DNA of 64,000 nucleotides from Thiocapsa rosea (GCF_003634315.1 NZ_RBXL01000001.1:5002501-5066500), one strand, 5' to 3'. Counted from the first letter of the stretch, positions 27,965 through 36,341 are shown. Numbers and translations are program-made. The notes: generated by a model not told the origin, from the letters alone.

Positions 27965-28033
27965 AACGTGTTCAAGAAGAAAAAGGGACACGTCTCCCCA
28001 CGGGGGGAGAGCGCCCCCTGGGGGTTGATGGGT

Positions 28034-28342
28034 TTGGTCCAGTTGGTCCACCTGGTCCAGGCTTTTTTGAGAAAAAGTTCTCAGCAGCTTCTTGGCTGTT
28101 TTTTCTCCTACTCAGTACATTCTCAAAAACTTTTCAAGAAGGGTGGACTAGATGGACTAGGTGGACCAGCTTTTACTATCAATGACTTAGGATCGATAAA
28201 TCGCCCTCTCAAATTGGACCGGTCCAGGACCAACCTGGACCAAGCCGCTCAGAAGAAGAATCCCGCGTCCTCGTGCTCCGCTCTGGCCTCTCGCGGCGGG
28301 CCTTCAGGCTGGACCGGGGTGGACCAGGTTGGACCGGTCCCG
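28034..28342. repeat. Cluster of GGTCCA repeats, iteron-like
   Basis: Three 9-bp units (TTGGTCCAG, TTGGTCCAC, CTGGTCCAG) lie in tandem at 28034-28060. Three units in the opposite orientation (GGTGGACTA, GATGGACTA, GGTGGACCA) are at 28142-28168. The perfect palindrome TGGACCGGTCCA is at 28215-28226, and more copies follow inside the 3' end of the DUF3150 gene. Between the two tandem sets lies an AT-rich core with T6 runs. Confidence 0.6.
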
Positions 28343-29241
28343 AACAGGTCCGCGAACTCGGCCTCGAAATCCACGGCCGGCGTGGGTTCCGGCTCGGGTT
28401 CTTCAGGTGGTTGGCCCTGCCGAGACGCAAGCTGTCCCGCCCCGTGGCGTGCCATCCGCTCGGCATCCGAGAGCAGGAGGGCCAGGCCCATACCCTCGTT
28501 GAAGATGGCCCCGGCGATCGGGCCGGTCTTGGGCAAGCGCAGTGCCCAATCGTCGATGGTGTCCACGACCGGCTGAATCCTGGGATCGATGAACGACAGA
28601 CAGGCGAGCTTCTCGCGGATGCGCGCGAAGGTGCCGAGCGCACGGCGATGCAGCTTGTCCTTGCCCTCGAAGCTGCCTTCCAGGTCGCGAGCCATCTGCT
28701 CGACTTCGGCAAAGATCCCGTCGCCGAGTCCCTGAATCTCCTGCTCCAGGGTTCCGGGCTGTTCGGCCGGTGCGATCTGCACGAGCTGGTAGCCGAAGCG
28801 CAGACGCCCGCCGACGACGTTCGCCGGCTCGATCGCACGGCGGATGGGTTCCTCCCAGTCCGGCAGGCTGGAGATCCATGCCTCCAGTGCCTGGTCGTAG
28901 TCGGCGAGGAAGGATCCAGTCTCGCCGTCGAACTCGGTTTTCAGAAGCGCCAGGGCGTCGGCGAGGGCCTCGGCATGGGCGTGCGGCACGGCGAAGCCGC
29001 CGAGAAAGCGGGTACCGACGCGCAGACAGGCCCGCTCGGCGCTCTGTTTGATGCGGTGGAAGGCTTTGAGCGGTTCGGGGCCACAGACCCGCTTGGAGCC
29101 GAGCGAGACCAGCTCCTCGGGGGGAATCTCGCCGTCGGAGAGATGCAGGTCCTCGGCGCGCAGCTTCTTGCGTCCCGACCAGATGGCGATGTCGAGCATG
29201 ACCAGGGTGAGCCGGTCGGTAATGCGGGTGATGGTGTACAT
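28249..29241 (-). CDS. DUF3150 protein
   Basis: ATG 29241 follows AGGAG. The 330-residue protein has the DUF3150 pattern (W-S-G-R-K-K-L near residue 21, F-L-G-G-F-A-V-P about 85, and a helical middle). From memory, members sit between CobS- and CobT-like genes in SXT/R391-type and other mobile elements; their function is unknown. The last 60 residues are proline- and acid-rich and end G-F-F-F, similar to the ends of the neighbouring WGR and exonuclease proteins. The C-terminal coding part overlaps the GGTCCA repeats, which encode W-S-T-P-like residues. Confidence 0.82.
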   Translation of the reverse strand: MYTITRITDRLTLVMLDIAIWSGRKKLRAEDLHLSDGEIPPEELVSLGSKRVCGPEPLKAFHRIKQSAERACLRVGTRFLGGFAVPHAHAEALADALALLKTEFDGETGSFLADYDQALEAWISSLPDWEEPIRRAIEPANVVGGRLRFGYQLVQIAPAEQPGTLEQEIQGLGDGIFAEVEQMARDLEGSFEGKDKLHRRALGTFARIREKLACLSFIDPRIQPVVDTIDDWALRLPKTGPIAGAIFNEGMGLALLLSDAERMARHGAGQLASRQGQPPEEPEPEPTPAVDFEAEFADLFGTGPTWSTPVQPEGPPREARAEHEDAGFFF

Positions 29242-29315
29242 GATGTGCTCCTGACCGAGCGCGCACGCACAAGCCTCGCGGCTGGCACGAACGCGGTGTC
29301 GGTCTTGTTGGTGGG

Positions 29316-29633
29316 TTAGAAGTAGAAGCCGTCGTCCGCGGGGCCGAGCAGGGTTGCGAGATCGGCGGCGGGCTTGGGTGGGAACTGCCGACGACGAGGA
29401 ATGACGCGCGACCCCTGGTCGTCGAGCATGACGAGACCGACCTTCACATAGCCCTTGCGGACTTTCTGCAAGGCGCGATCCCACGCCTCGCGCAGTGGCT
29501 TGATCTGCGAGTTGCGAAGCTGGTTCTCCGGTCCCCAGCGGATCTCGGCCTGTCCGGTGCCGAGATCGCTGTAGGCCCACTCCTTGGCGGTTCCGTCCGG
29601 ATGAGTGAACCGATACAGCTCGAAGCGCTTCAC
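29316..29633 (-). CDS. WGR-like small protein
   Basis: This 105-residue protein starts F-E-L-Y-R-F and continues K-E-W-A-Y-S-D, E-I-R-W-G and K-V-R-K-G-Y-V-K-V-G, the spacing of a WGR domain (nucleic-acid binding, known from PARPs and MolR proteins). The start overlaps the stop of the CobS-like gene by four bases, so the two are translated together. The C-terminus A-D-D-G-F-Y-F is acidic then aromatic, like an SSB tip. The WGR match rests on a few residues. Confidence 0.6.
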   Translation of the reverse strand: MKRFELYRFTHPDGTAKEWAYSDLGTGQAEIRWGPENQLRNSQIKPLREAWDRALQKVRKGYVKVGLVMLDDQGSRVIPRRRQFPPKPAADLATLLGPADDGFYF

Positions 29634-30583
29634 GGTGTGCTCTCCCAGTAGTCGCCGAACACATCGGCGGCAATGCGGTGTATGGCCTCGCGTTGCTCGG
29701 GCTCGGCTCTGGCGGTCAGCGCCTGTTGAAGCGCGTAGTGAAAGACGTTCGGCGCACCCTTGAACGTCAAACTGAGCGCCGCCCAGCGCACCAGGGTCCT
29801 TGTGCTCATGGTCACGGTCAGCTCGCCGGCCTCCTGGTCGGAGCCCAGAAAGAGCCGTCGGACCTCCTCGGCGACGCGGATCATCTTCTCGACGATCGTT
29901 TCGGGCATCTTCGGTACGGCGCCGAGAATCACCTGCTTCTCCAGCTCGGCCTCGGGATAGCCGACCTGCACGACGCGAAAGCGATCCATGAAGGCGAGGT
30001 TCTGCCGCAGCACGCCTTGGTAGAGCCCGGAGCCGTCGCCTGCGCCGGCCGAGTTGCCGGTGGCGAACACACGGAACTGCGGATGCGGACGAATGACCTC
30101 GCCGCCGTTCTCGGCAATCACCAAGGGCTGGCCCTCGATGATGTCGTTGAGCCCGGCCAGCTCCGAGGGGTCCATCAGGTCGCTCTCGTTGAGGATCAGC
30201 AGATGTCCGTCTCGGGCTGCCACGGACAGCGGACCATGCACGAAGCGGGTGCTGCCGTTGGTCAGGACGAACTGACCGAGCAGCGCCCCGATCTCCATGC
30301 GGCCGTGACAGGTCACGCCCTGGACGGGCCAGTTCAGACGGCTGGCGACCTGGGTCACCAGGCTGGTCTTGCCCGAGCCGGTCGGGCCGGTCAGAAACAG
30401 GCCGTCGCCGCCGGCCTCATGCAGGAAAGCCAGCACGTCGCGCAGCAGCTCGGGCCGAAACACATAGGGCTTGTGTACGGGGATCTGCGGATGGGTGTCG
30501 TCGGCAAAGCCCTGGACCTCCAGTCCGGGGCGGGCTTTGACACCGAAGGTCGTGGCGACATCGAAGCGTTGGGTGGTTGTCAT
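29630..30583 (-). CDS. CobS-like MoxR AAA+ ATPase
   Basis: The 317-residue protein has Walker A G-P-T-G-S-G-K-T at 66-73, Walker B-like L-L-I-L-N-E-S-D, and sensor region F-A-T-G-N-S-A-G. The N-terminal 30 residues (V-K-A-R-P-G-L-E-V-Q-G-F) match the start of CobS-type proteins. With the VWA protein it should form a chaperone-like remodelling pair. RBS GGAG precedes ATG 30583. It is followed by the WGR gene with a 4-base overlap. Confidence 0.88.
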   Translation of the reverse strand: MTTTQRFDVATTFGVKARPGLEVQGFADDTHPQIPVHKPYVFRPELLRDVLAFLHEAGGDGLFLTGPTGSGKTSLVTQVASRLNWPVQGVTCHGRMEIGALLGQFVLTNGSTRFVHGPLSVAARDGHLLILNESDLMDPSELAGLNDIIEGQPLVIAENGGEVIRPHPQFRVFATGNSAGAGDGSGLYQGVLRQNLAFMDRFRVVQVGYPEAELEKQVILGAVPKMPETIVEKMIRVAEEVRRLFLGSDQEAGELTVTMSTRTLVRWAALSLTFKGAPNVFHYALQQALTARAEPEQREAIHRIAADVFGDYWESTP

Positions 30584-30658
30584 GGCGTTCTCCGGGTTGA
30601 TTGGAGGAGACGCACCTTCCCCGTGACGGGGAGCGGCGGTCTCCCCGGTTGCGGGTGA

Positions 30659-31657
30659 TCAGAAGTAGAACGAGCTGGCCGTTGCGGCGGGTGGCGATAT
30701 GGTTGCGGTCGGGACGGTCTCGCCTTGAAGGGTCACCTTGATCCGCTGCGTCGGCGGACGTCGATAGCGATCCAGGGTGGCGTCGTCCAGATCCGGCGCG
30801 ATCGCGTTCAACAGGGCGGGATAATCGATGGTGCCGTTCTGCTGATAGCGGGTGACCCGGACCCCTTCGGCTTCGGCCAGCAGGTGGTCGCCCATGAGCC
30901 GGACGAACACGGCTTCGGCGTGCGCGAGCCGGTCCTTGATGGACTTGAGCCGGGCGTCCAGTTGCCCGCGGTCCTCCAGCAGTGCTCGGTAGGTGCGGGC
31001 GGCATCCTGCCACTGTGCCAGGTCCGCAACGGCGGGAACATCGGGATCCCGTTCCCGATCGGATTCCGGCGCTTGGCCGCCGGTGATGCAGTCCCAAAAG
31101 GCCAGACACGCGGGGATCAGTGCGTTCTCCAGGAATGGCTCGTCGCGTGCGACGGCGAACTCCAGCGGTGGTGATCCCGCAAGACACGGGTCGAAGACCA
31201 ACCAGCCCTGCGATGCTCCTGTGACATAGAGCTGGAACTGAAGCTGCACCCAGGCGAGCCGGTAGGCGGTCGCCTGTTCGCGCTCACGATGCAGCCGTCG
31301 GTAGGTCCTTTCGGTGGGGACCTTCAGCTCGACCGGCTCGCCGTCGTCGTTCAGGCCATCGAGCGAACAGCGCAGGGCGGGATGCTCGATGGACTCGGCG
31401 CAGAGCGGCAGCAGCAGGGTCCTGTGGCGGTCCTCGAAGCCCCGGCGAACCTGATCCTCCAGGGCAATGCCGCGCTGCACGCAGGGCTTATTAGAAAGAT
31501 CCTCGGGCGCGACCACCCCGGTGCGTTCCGCCCAAAGGCGCCAGGGTGTCTTGTAGGGCGAGCGCCCGAGAATGACCGGCGCTTCGGAGGCAGTGACGCC
31601 TTGGGTGCGCCACGCCTCCCACGCCGGTGTGCGTTGTTTCAGGGGAATCAGTTTCAT
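30659..31657 (-). CDS. YqaJ-family recombination exonuclease
   Basis: This 332-residue protein has the YqaJ/lambda-exonuclease order: R-T-P-A-W-E-A-W-R, V-T-A-S-E-A-P-V-I-L-G, a C-S-L-D-G-L acidic site and V-E-L-K-V-P (the ExK pair), then Q-L-Q-F-Q-L-Y-V-T-G. It digests one strand from DNA ends so that Bet can anneal the other. Its partner gene bet lies 56 bases upstream on the same strand. RBS CAGGAG precedes ATG 31657. The product ends A-S-S-F-Y-F. Confidence 0.9.
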   Translation of the reverse strand: MKLIPLKQRTPAWEAWRTQGVTASEAPVILGRSPYKTPWRLWAERTGVVAPEDLSNKPCVQRGIALEDQVRRGFEDRHRTLLLPLCAESIEHPALRCSLDGLNDDGEPVELKVPTERTYRRLHREREQATAYRLAWVQLQFQLYVTGASQGWLVFDPCLAGSPPLEFAVARDEPFLENALIPACLAFWDCITGGQAPESDRERDPDVPAVADLAQWQDAARTYRALLEDRGQLDARLKSIKDRLAHAEAVFVRLMGDHLLAEAEGVRVTRYQQNGTIDYPALLNAIAPDLDDATLDRYRRPPTQRIKVTLQGETVPTATISPPAATASSFYF

Positions 31658-31672
31658 GCCGTGCTCCTGAAT

Positions 31673-31695
31673 CGACGGGGCACGGTCGCCCGTCG
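31673..31695 (-). repeat. Hairpin before the exonuclease gene
   Basis: A 7-bp perfect stem (CGACGGG at 31673-31679, CCCGTCG at 31689-31695) lies directly upstream of the exonuclease ribosome site and downstream of bet. It may stabilise or process the transcript. Confidence 0.5.
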
Positions 31696-31713
31696 GGGTT
31701 GGTGTGATGGCGC

Positions 31714-32655
31714 TTAAGCGGCTTGCGCCTGAACGGACGCGGCTGCGGCCTTGCCCAGTTCATCGAGCGCGAAGCCGAGCTGTTCTCCGGTGAAGCGCTC
31801 GTGCAGATAGTCCTCGGCCTGTGCCCAGGCGCCTGCACCCGCGGCCCGTTCGATGAGCTTGGCGAGCTTGTGTTTGAAGGCGGCATCCAGCCCCGTCGTC
31901 GATGGTGCCGGTTCGGGTTCCGGCTCCGGCTCGGACGCCCGACCTTCAGGCTCGGGAGTGCTCTCGCGGATCGGAACGACTTCATCGGGTTCGATGGTCT
32001 TGCCGGCCATCTCCTCGGCCGTGTAGCTTGCCTCTTCCGGGAACGCGGCTCTGAGACTGGCGGCCTTGGCGCACTTGAGCAGTTGCCCGCGTGGTCGCTT
32101 GATCCACATGGCGGTCGGGACCTCCCCGCCGGCCAGGCGCGCGTAGGTCTCCTCCCAGAAGACCGTTTCGGTAAAGGCGCAGCGCACGCCGTTGACCAGA
32201 CGGTAGACGGTGACCTCGGCCCATTCGGGGAAGGTCACCTCGATACGGGCATCCTGCCAGCCGTGCTCGGTCTTGGCCCGTCCCTGAAAGAGCCGTGTGG
32301 TCTCGGGGCCGTAGCGTGCCGGATCCAGACCGGCCCATTGTCCGGTGCGTGCTGCGGTGATCTGGATCTCGTTGATGCCGGGCCAGACCGTTTCGACCTC
32401 GTGGCCGAGGGCGCGGCTGTACATCGGAACCACATGCACCGGGCGCTTGAGGACATCGAGTCCACGGGCTTGGCAGTAGCGGACCGCCAAGAGGATGCCT
32501 TCGGCGGTCTTGGCACTCGGAAAGATGCTCTCGGTGAGCACGCGCCAGGTGCCGTGGTCGAGGTTCAGCTCGGCGAGCGTGGTATCGGAGATGGCCAGGC
32601 GTGCAGAGGATTGCGGGACTGCGGGTGTCGGTTGCGTGCGGGGTTTGGTTGCCAT
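31714..32655 (-). CDS. bet: Phage recombination protein Bet (RecT/Red-beta-like)
   Basis: ATG 32655 has CGGAG upstream, so the longer frame (from 32796) is not needed; its extra part is repeat DNA. The 313-residue protein contains the Bet core Y-C-Q-A-R-G-L-D-V-L-K-R-P-V-H-V-V-P-M-Y and W-P-G-I-N-E-I-Q-I-T-A-A-R-T. It anneals complementary single strands in phage-type recombination. An acidic proline/glutamate linker (about 210-235) precedes a small C-terminal domain. Bet, exonuclease and SSB are encoded close together, as in SXT. Confidence 0.92.
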   Translation of the reverse strand: MATKPRTQPTPAVPQSSARLAISDTTLAELNLDHGTWRVLTESIFPSAKTAEGILLAVRYCQARGLDVLKRPVHVVPMYSRALGHEVETVWPGINEIQITAARTGQWAGLDPARYGPETTRLFQGRAKTEHGWQDARIEVTFPEWAEVTVYRLVNGVRCAFTETVFWEETYARLAGGEVPTAMWIKRPRGQLLKCAKAASLRAAFPEEASYTAEEMAGKTIEPDEVVPIRESTPEPEGRASEPEPEPEPAPSTTGLDAAFKHKLAKLIERAAGAGAWAQAEDYLHERFTGEQLGFALDELGKAAAASVQAQAA

Positions 32656-32755
32656 GATGATGCTCCGGGTCGGCGGATAGATGAATCGAGAGCCAGCCAC
32701 AGCCGTCCGTGCGCAAGCGCCTTGGGACGACATGTCAGCTCGGATGTAGATGAAG

Positions 32756-32919
32756 CCGGGGGGTTTGGGGGTTTTCGGGGGTTGTTTCCGATCCATGGAA
32801 AATGTCTTAGCGCATGGTGGTAGCTGGCGAGATGGTGCCGGGGGGTTTGGGGGTTTCCGGGGGTTGTTTCCGATCCATGGGAAATGGCGTAACGCGTGGT
32901 GGTCGCTGGCTGGATGCTG
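32756..32919 (+). repeat. Two tandem 82-bp G-rich repeats
   Basis: Units at 32756-32837 and 32838-32919 share the core GGGGGGTTTGGGGG followed by a third G5 run and the end GATCCATGG. The second halves have diverged. The same G-rich core appears inverted at 35215-35350, on the other side of the SEC-C gene. Confidence 0.75.
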
Positions 32920-33184
32920 CGAGTCCGTGCACTTGAACGTAGGACGCAGGTCCTTGAGGCTTAAATGGCAAAGTTAGGCACAGAGAAACGCCCGATTATT
33001 TGTCGGGTTCACAGCGATGAGAGAGCGCAGTACGTGGCAGAGATCTGCGCAGAACATGGATGGCGTTACATCATTGGATTTGAGCAAGATAAGCCCGAAG
33101 ATATTTCAGACTTAGAGCGAATGCTGAATCCAATCAAGCAAGTTCATACCGATAAAGTCGGACGCAATGATCCTTGTTCGTGTG

Positions 33185-35055
33185 GGCCTTGATCATCGGT
33201 TGGTCCAAAACCGCGTGTTTCGGTAGGCGATCAAGCATCCTGAAGGAGTGGCAGGAGCGCCGGGGAGGCGTACCCTTGGAAGTGCAAACTGACCGAGGGA
33301 AACGCCGTTGTCCGATGCTCCTGCCTGTGTCGACTCTAGTGCAGATCGACGCCCCACGCCAATCCACGATCGCTTGGATCGCGCCAAGCACCTGCATGCG
33401 GTGGCGCAAGCCCAGCAGGATGGGCAGAGTCAACGCGCGGCGGTCAGCGGCGCCGGCGTGGCGCGCAGCACCCTGCGTCACTGGAACGCGTCCCCTGCGC
33501 CATCGGCGCCGGCGGCGCTGTCGGCCTTCGTCGAGACGCCCGAGGGCGTGGTGTGGCTGCGCCGGATCCTGGTTGCCGCGCACTGGAGCATCGGCGAGCA
33601 GGGCGGCGCGGGCGTGCGCGTGGTCTGCGATTTTCTCGAGCGCAGTGGGCTGTCGGCATTCATCGGCGCCTCCTACGGTGCGCAGCAGGCGTTCCATGCC
33701 GGCTTGGAGGAGCAGATCGTCACCGCCGCCACCGAACTGCGCGGGACGCTGGCCCAAGCCATGCCCCATCGCACACTGAGCATCGCCGAAGATGAGACGT
33801 GGAAAGACGGCATGCGTTTGGTGGGCATCGATGCGGTCTCGAACTTCATCCTGCTCGAGCACAGGAGCGATGAGCGCTCGGCGGCGGCCTGGACACGGGC
33901 GCTCGAGGGTGGACTCGAGGGGCTGAATGTCACGGTGGTGCAAGGCACCAGCGATGAGGCCAAGGGGCTGTTGGCGCATGTCGAGCGTGATCTGGGCGCA
34001 CACCATGCCACGGACCTGTTTCATCTGCAGCATGAGGTCAGCCAGGCGATGAGTCTGTCGCTGAAGCGCGCCGAGCAACAGGCCGAGACGGCGGAGACCG
34101 AGGCGAAGGCGCGCTGGCAAGACGAATGCGCCGCCGAGCAGGCCTATCATCGGCGCCGCCACGGCCCCGGGCGCCCGCCGGCGTTCGCCGCGCGCATCGA
34201 CGAGGCGCTGAGCGCTTACGTCCAAGCCAGCCTTGCGCGCGAGCAGGCCCACGCGCACCGCGCCGAGGCCAAAGCCCTGATCGGTGCGTTCAGCGAGGTC
34301 GATCATCCCTACGAGATCCAACAGGGACAGGCGCAAACCCCCGAGCAGTTGGAGGCGCGTCTGGGAACGCTGTTTGCGCGCCTGGAGGCGATCGCCGAGG
34401 AAGCGGATCTTTCCGAGCGTCTCTGCGCACATCTGGCCAAGGCGAAGCGCCTGACTCAAAGCCTCGTCGCCACGCTGACCTTCTTCTTCATGATGGTCAA
34501 CACCCGGGTGCAGGCGCTGGACCTGGCATCGGCCATCGAGCAGGCGATGCTCGACGATCTGATCCCGGCGCTTTATCTGGAGCGCGTCGCCGCACGCAGC
34601 ACCCGCGCCGAGCCCCGTCATCGACTCCGAGCACTGAGTGCGCAGCGTCTCGCCCCGCTGAGGCAGCCCTCGCACCCGATCCAGTCGCTGGATCCGCAGA
34701 CCCGTCACCATCTCGAGCAGGTCGCCGGGGAGTGTGCCGATCTGTTCCAGCGCAGCAGCTCCTGTGTCGAGGGACGCAACGGCTTCCTCGCGCTCTATCA
34801 GCACGGGCATCACCGACTCAGTCCGCGCAAGCAGCAGGTCTTGACCGCCCTGCACAACTTTGCGATCAAGCGGCCCGACGGCACCACGGCCGCCGAGCGC
34901 TTCTTCGCTCAACCCCACCCATCCTTGTTCGAGCAGGTGCTCGAGCGCATGCCCTGGCCCGCCCGACCGGCCCGACGACGACCGCGCCCGGCAAGGCAGC
35001 CTTACCTCGTTCCTGTGGCGGCTTAGCAACAGTGGACCAATCGATGATCAAGGCC
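33185..35055 (+). mobile_element. DUF6399-type insertion sequence, copy 1 (1,871 bp)
   Basis: Terminal inverted repeats of 23 bp start GGCCTTGATCATCG and differ at one base. The duplicated octamer TTCGTGTG lies at 33177-33184 and 35056-35063. The element disrupts the SEC-C gene. This copy carries one amino-acid difference (Ser at residue 408) from the other four. Confidence 0.95.
33308..35026 (+). CDS. DUF6399-type transposase, IS copy 1
   Basis: This 572-residue protein starts 123 bp inside the element and ends 29 bp before the right end. A helix-turn-helix-like stretch (residues 38-60) opens it. Candidate catalytic acids are Asp162 in A-E-D-E-T-W, Asp216 in G-T-S-D-E-A-K-G-L, and Glu488 in S-S-C-V-E-G-R-N-G; the spacing suits an RNase-H-like DDE core with a long alpha-helical insertion (about 250-370). 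The C-terminus is Pro/Arg-rich. I match it from memory to DUF6399, a family without an assigned function. The IS context here argues that it is the transposase. Confidence 0.85.
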   Translation: MSDAPACVDSSADRRPTPIHDRLDRAKHLHAVAQAQQDGQSQRAAVSGAGVARSTLRHWNASPAPSAPAALSAFVETPEGVVWLRRILVAAHWSIGEQGGAGVRVVCDFLERSGLSAFIGASYGAQQAFHAGLEEQIVTAATELRGTLAQAMPHRTLSIAEDETWKDGMRLVGIDAVSNFILLEHRSDERSAAAWTRALEGGLEGLNVTVVQGTSDEAKGLLAHVERDLGAHHATDLFHLQHEVSQAMSLSLKRAEQQAETAETEAKARWQDECAAEQAYHRRRHGPGRPPAFAARIDEALSAYVQASLAREQAHAHRAEAKALIGAFSEVDHPYEIQQGQAQTPEQLEARLGTLFARLEAIAEEADLSERLCAHLAKAKRLTQSLVATLTFFFMMVNTRVQALDLASAIEQAMLDDLIPALYLERVAARSTRAEPRHRLRALSAQRLAPLRQPSHPIQSLDPQTRHHLEQVAGECADLFQRSSSCVEGRNGFLALYQHGHHRLSPRKQQVLTALHNFAIKRPDGTTAAERFFAQPHPSLFEQVLERMPWPARPARRRPRPARQPYLVPVAA

Positions 35056-35214
35056 TTCGTGTGGAAGTGGAAAGAAGTACAAGAAGCGCTGTGGCACAAG
35101 CTCTACGCTAGTGGCATAAGTACCTTCATGACGTTACGCAGAGACTGGAGCCGAGACCACAGCATCGGTGACGTGAGAGGCTGGGATTGGGGAGAGCCTG
35201 CTCACCGAAATAGA

Positions 35215-35350
35215 TTTTCAGTGAGCAGGATTTAACCCCCGGAAACCCCCAAACCCCCCATTGTCAGAACGGGATCTGGCGATTGGGTTTTTCAGTGAGC
35301 TGGAATCAACCCCCGCAAACCCCCAAACCCCCCATTCTCAGAACGGAATG
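35215..35350 (-). repeat. Two tandem 74-bp C/G-rich repeats at the end of ssb
   Basis: Units start TTTTCAGTGAGC at 35215 and 35289 and contain AACCCCC-like runs, the inverse of the repeats at 32756-32919. Each ends with TCAGAACGG, which in the second unit is the stop region of ssb. The first unit therefore carries a copied ssb end. Confidence 0.7.
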
Positions 35351-35802
35351 TCGTCGTCCTCGGTCATTGCCGGCTCGGGCCGTGCCTTGGGCTTGCGCGC
35401 CTTGCGGACCGGCTTCGGCGGCTCGGGCTTGGGTGGCGGTGCGGGCTCCTGCACCGCGCGACCGTCGAGCATCTGCATGGAGCCGCGCGCATCGACGATG
35501 ACCTCGGTGGTGTAGCGCTCGTGCCCCTCGGCGGTTGTCCACTTGCGGGTGCGCAGCTTGCCTTCCACGTAGACCCGCGAGCCCTTGTGGAGGTAGTCGC
35601 CCGCGATCTCGGCGACCTTGCCGAACAACGCAATCCGATGCCATTCGGTGCGTTCGATCAACTCGCCGGTGCTGCGATCGGTCCAGCTTTCACTGGTCGC
35701 CAAGCTGATGTTGGCGACCGCATCGCCGCTGGGGAGCGTGCGCACGTCGGGATCCGCGCCCAGATTGCCGATGAGGATGGCCTTGTTGATGCCGTGGGAC
35801 AT
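35338..35802 (-). CDS. ssb: Single-stranded DNA-binding protein
   Basis: The 154-residue protein has the OB-fold sequence of bacterial SSB ([34 protein letters not shown]) and a basic, proline-rich linker. It ends in the conserved acidic tip D-D-D-I-P-F that recruits partner enzymes. RBS CAGGAG precedes ATG 35802. In this block it serves the Bet/exonuclease recombination system and element replication rather than being the housekeeping copy. Confidence 0.95.
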   Translation of the reverse strand: MSHGINKAILIGNLGADPDVRTLPSGDAVANISLATSESWTDRSTGELIERTEWHRIALFGKVAEIAGDYLHKGSRVYVEGKLRTRKWTTAEGHERYTTEVIVDARGSMQMLDGRAVQEPAPPPKPEPPKPVRKARKPKARPEPAMTEDDDIPF

Positions 35803-35830
35803 GGTGATGCTCCTGAAGGGGGTGGATGGT

Positions 35831-35995
35831 TTAGAACGGAACGGTCCAGCCGCTGACCAGCCGGCCGTAGAGGAACTCGGCGTAGTCGTCGTGGCGGCTG
35901 CCCATGAACCACGAGACGGTACTCAGGGCCGCGAGATGTCGGCGGTTGAGCGCGTCGTCGTGGATGCGGCGTTCGGGGCTGAAGGGCGCGTTCAT
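35831..35995 (-). CDS. Small protein upstream of ssb
   Basis: This 54-residue frame begins [20 protein letters not shown] and ends L-V-S-G-W-T-V-P-F, close to an SSB-type tail. Its ATG overlaps the stop of the preceding 44-residue gene (ATGA). The overlaps and position in the block make it a likely real gene. No family is recognised. Confidence 0.55.
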   Translation of the reverse strand: MNAPFSPERRIHDDALNRRHLAALSTVSWFMGSRHDDYAEFLYGRLVSGWTVPF

Positions 35996-36126
35996 CGGCA
36001 CGGCCCTCGGTAGTTGATGAGCCGTCCGTCGAGGAAGACGACGTAGCTCGGGGAGGCGCCGAGGAAGCGCTGGATCGTGTAGCGCGCACAGAGGGTGCGG
36101 GTGTTGCGTTGGTCGTCGACAGGCAT
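35992..36126 (-). CDS. Small protein at the head of the ssb block
   Basis: ATG 36126 follows GGAG. The 44 residues (T-L-C-A-R-Y-T-I-Q-R-F-L-G, then Y-V-V-F-L-D-G-R-L-I-N-Y-R-G) resemble a short beta-rich domain. The stop overlaps the next small gene by four bases. It is probably the first gene of the minus-strand transcript reaching towards ssb. Function unknown. Confidence 0.5.
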   Translation of the reverse strand: MPVDDQRNTRTLCARYTIQRFLGASPSYVVFLDGRLINYRGPCR

Positions 36127-36268
36127 GGCAGGTCTCCGCTTTGGTGAAAGGAACAACTCACCTCCCGCGAAGCGGCTTTTAAAGCGACGCAGACCCGCCG
36201 AGGCCGATGGCATAAGACGCGCGCAGCAGCGCCCGCCTGGACGTTCAGGGGGTTCGATAAACCTTCGG

Positions 36269-36282
36269 ATTTGACGTCAAAT
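36269..36282. promoter_or_regulatory. Palindrome ATTTGACGTCAAAT, copy 1
   Basis: A perfect 14-bp palindrome (16 bp with its G and C flanks) lies 143 bp upstream of the small genes leading to ssb. Identical cores occur at 44257-44270 and 63688-63701. A regulator or recombinase site is possible. Confidence 0.55.
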
Positions 36283-36341
36283 CGCCCGCGTGGCGGGACG
36301 AGACGTCGGAGAAAAAGGCTAGAGGTCGGCGGCTAGCGCCT

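Larger units (their letters stand above)
32965..35119 (+). pseudogene. PBPRA1643-type SEC-C metal-binding protein, disrupted by IS copy 1
   Basis: The left part (32965-33184) encodes a start like G-T-E-K-R-P-I-I-C-R-V-H-S and reaches V-G-R-N-D-P-C-S-C-G. The right part (35064-35119) supplies S-G-K-K-Y-K-K-R-C-G and a stop. Joining them after removing the IS and one TTCGTGTG duplication gives 276 bases, an uninterrupted 91-residue protein with a complete SEC-C zinc motif (C-x-C-x8-9-C). It lies between bet and ssb and on the opposite strand to both, so it is an insertion into the recombination block. Its function is unknown. Confidence 0.85.

Noticed and set aside
26267-30583. Cobalamin biosynthesis (CobS and CobT)
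   Set aside because: Only the ATPase and VWA partners are present, inside a recombination block with bet, ssb and DUF3150; no CobN or other pathway gene is seen.
33134-35029. Long open frame (over 600 codons) on the opposite strand of every DUF6399 IS copy
   Set aside because: It is the mirror of the transposase gene in very GC-rich DNA, has no domain motif, and runs past the IS ends into whatever flanks each copy.
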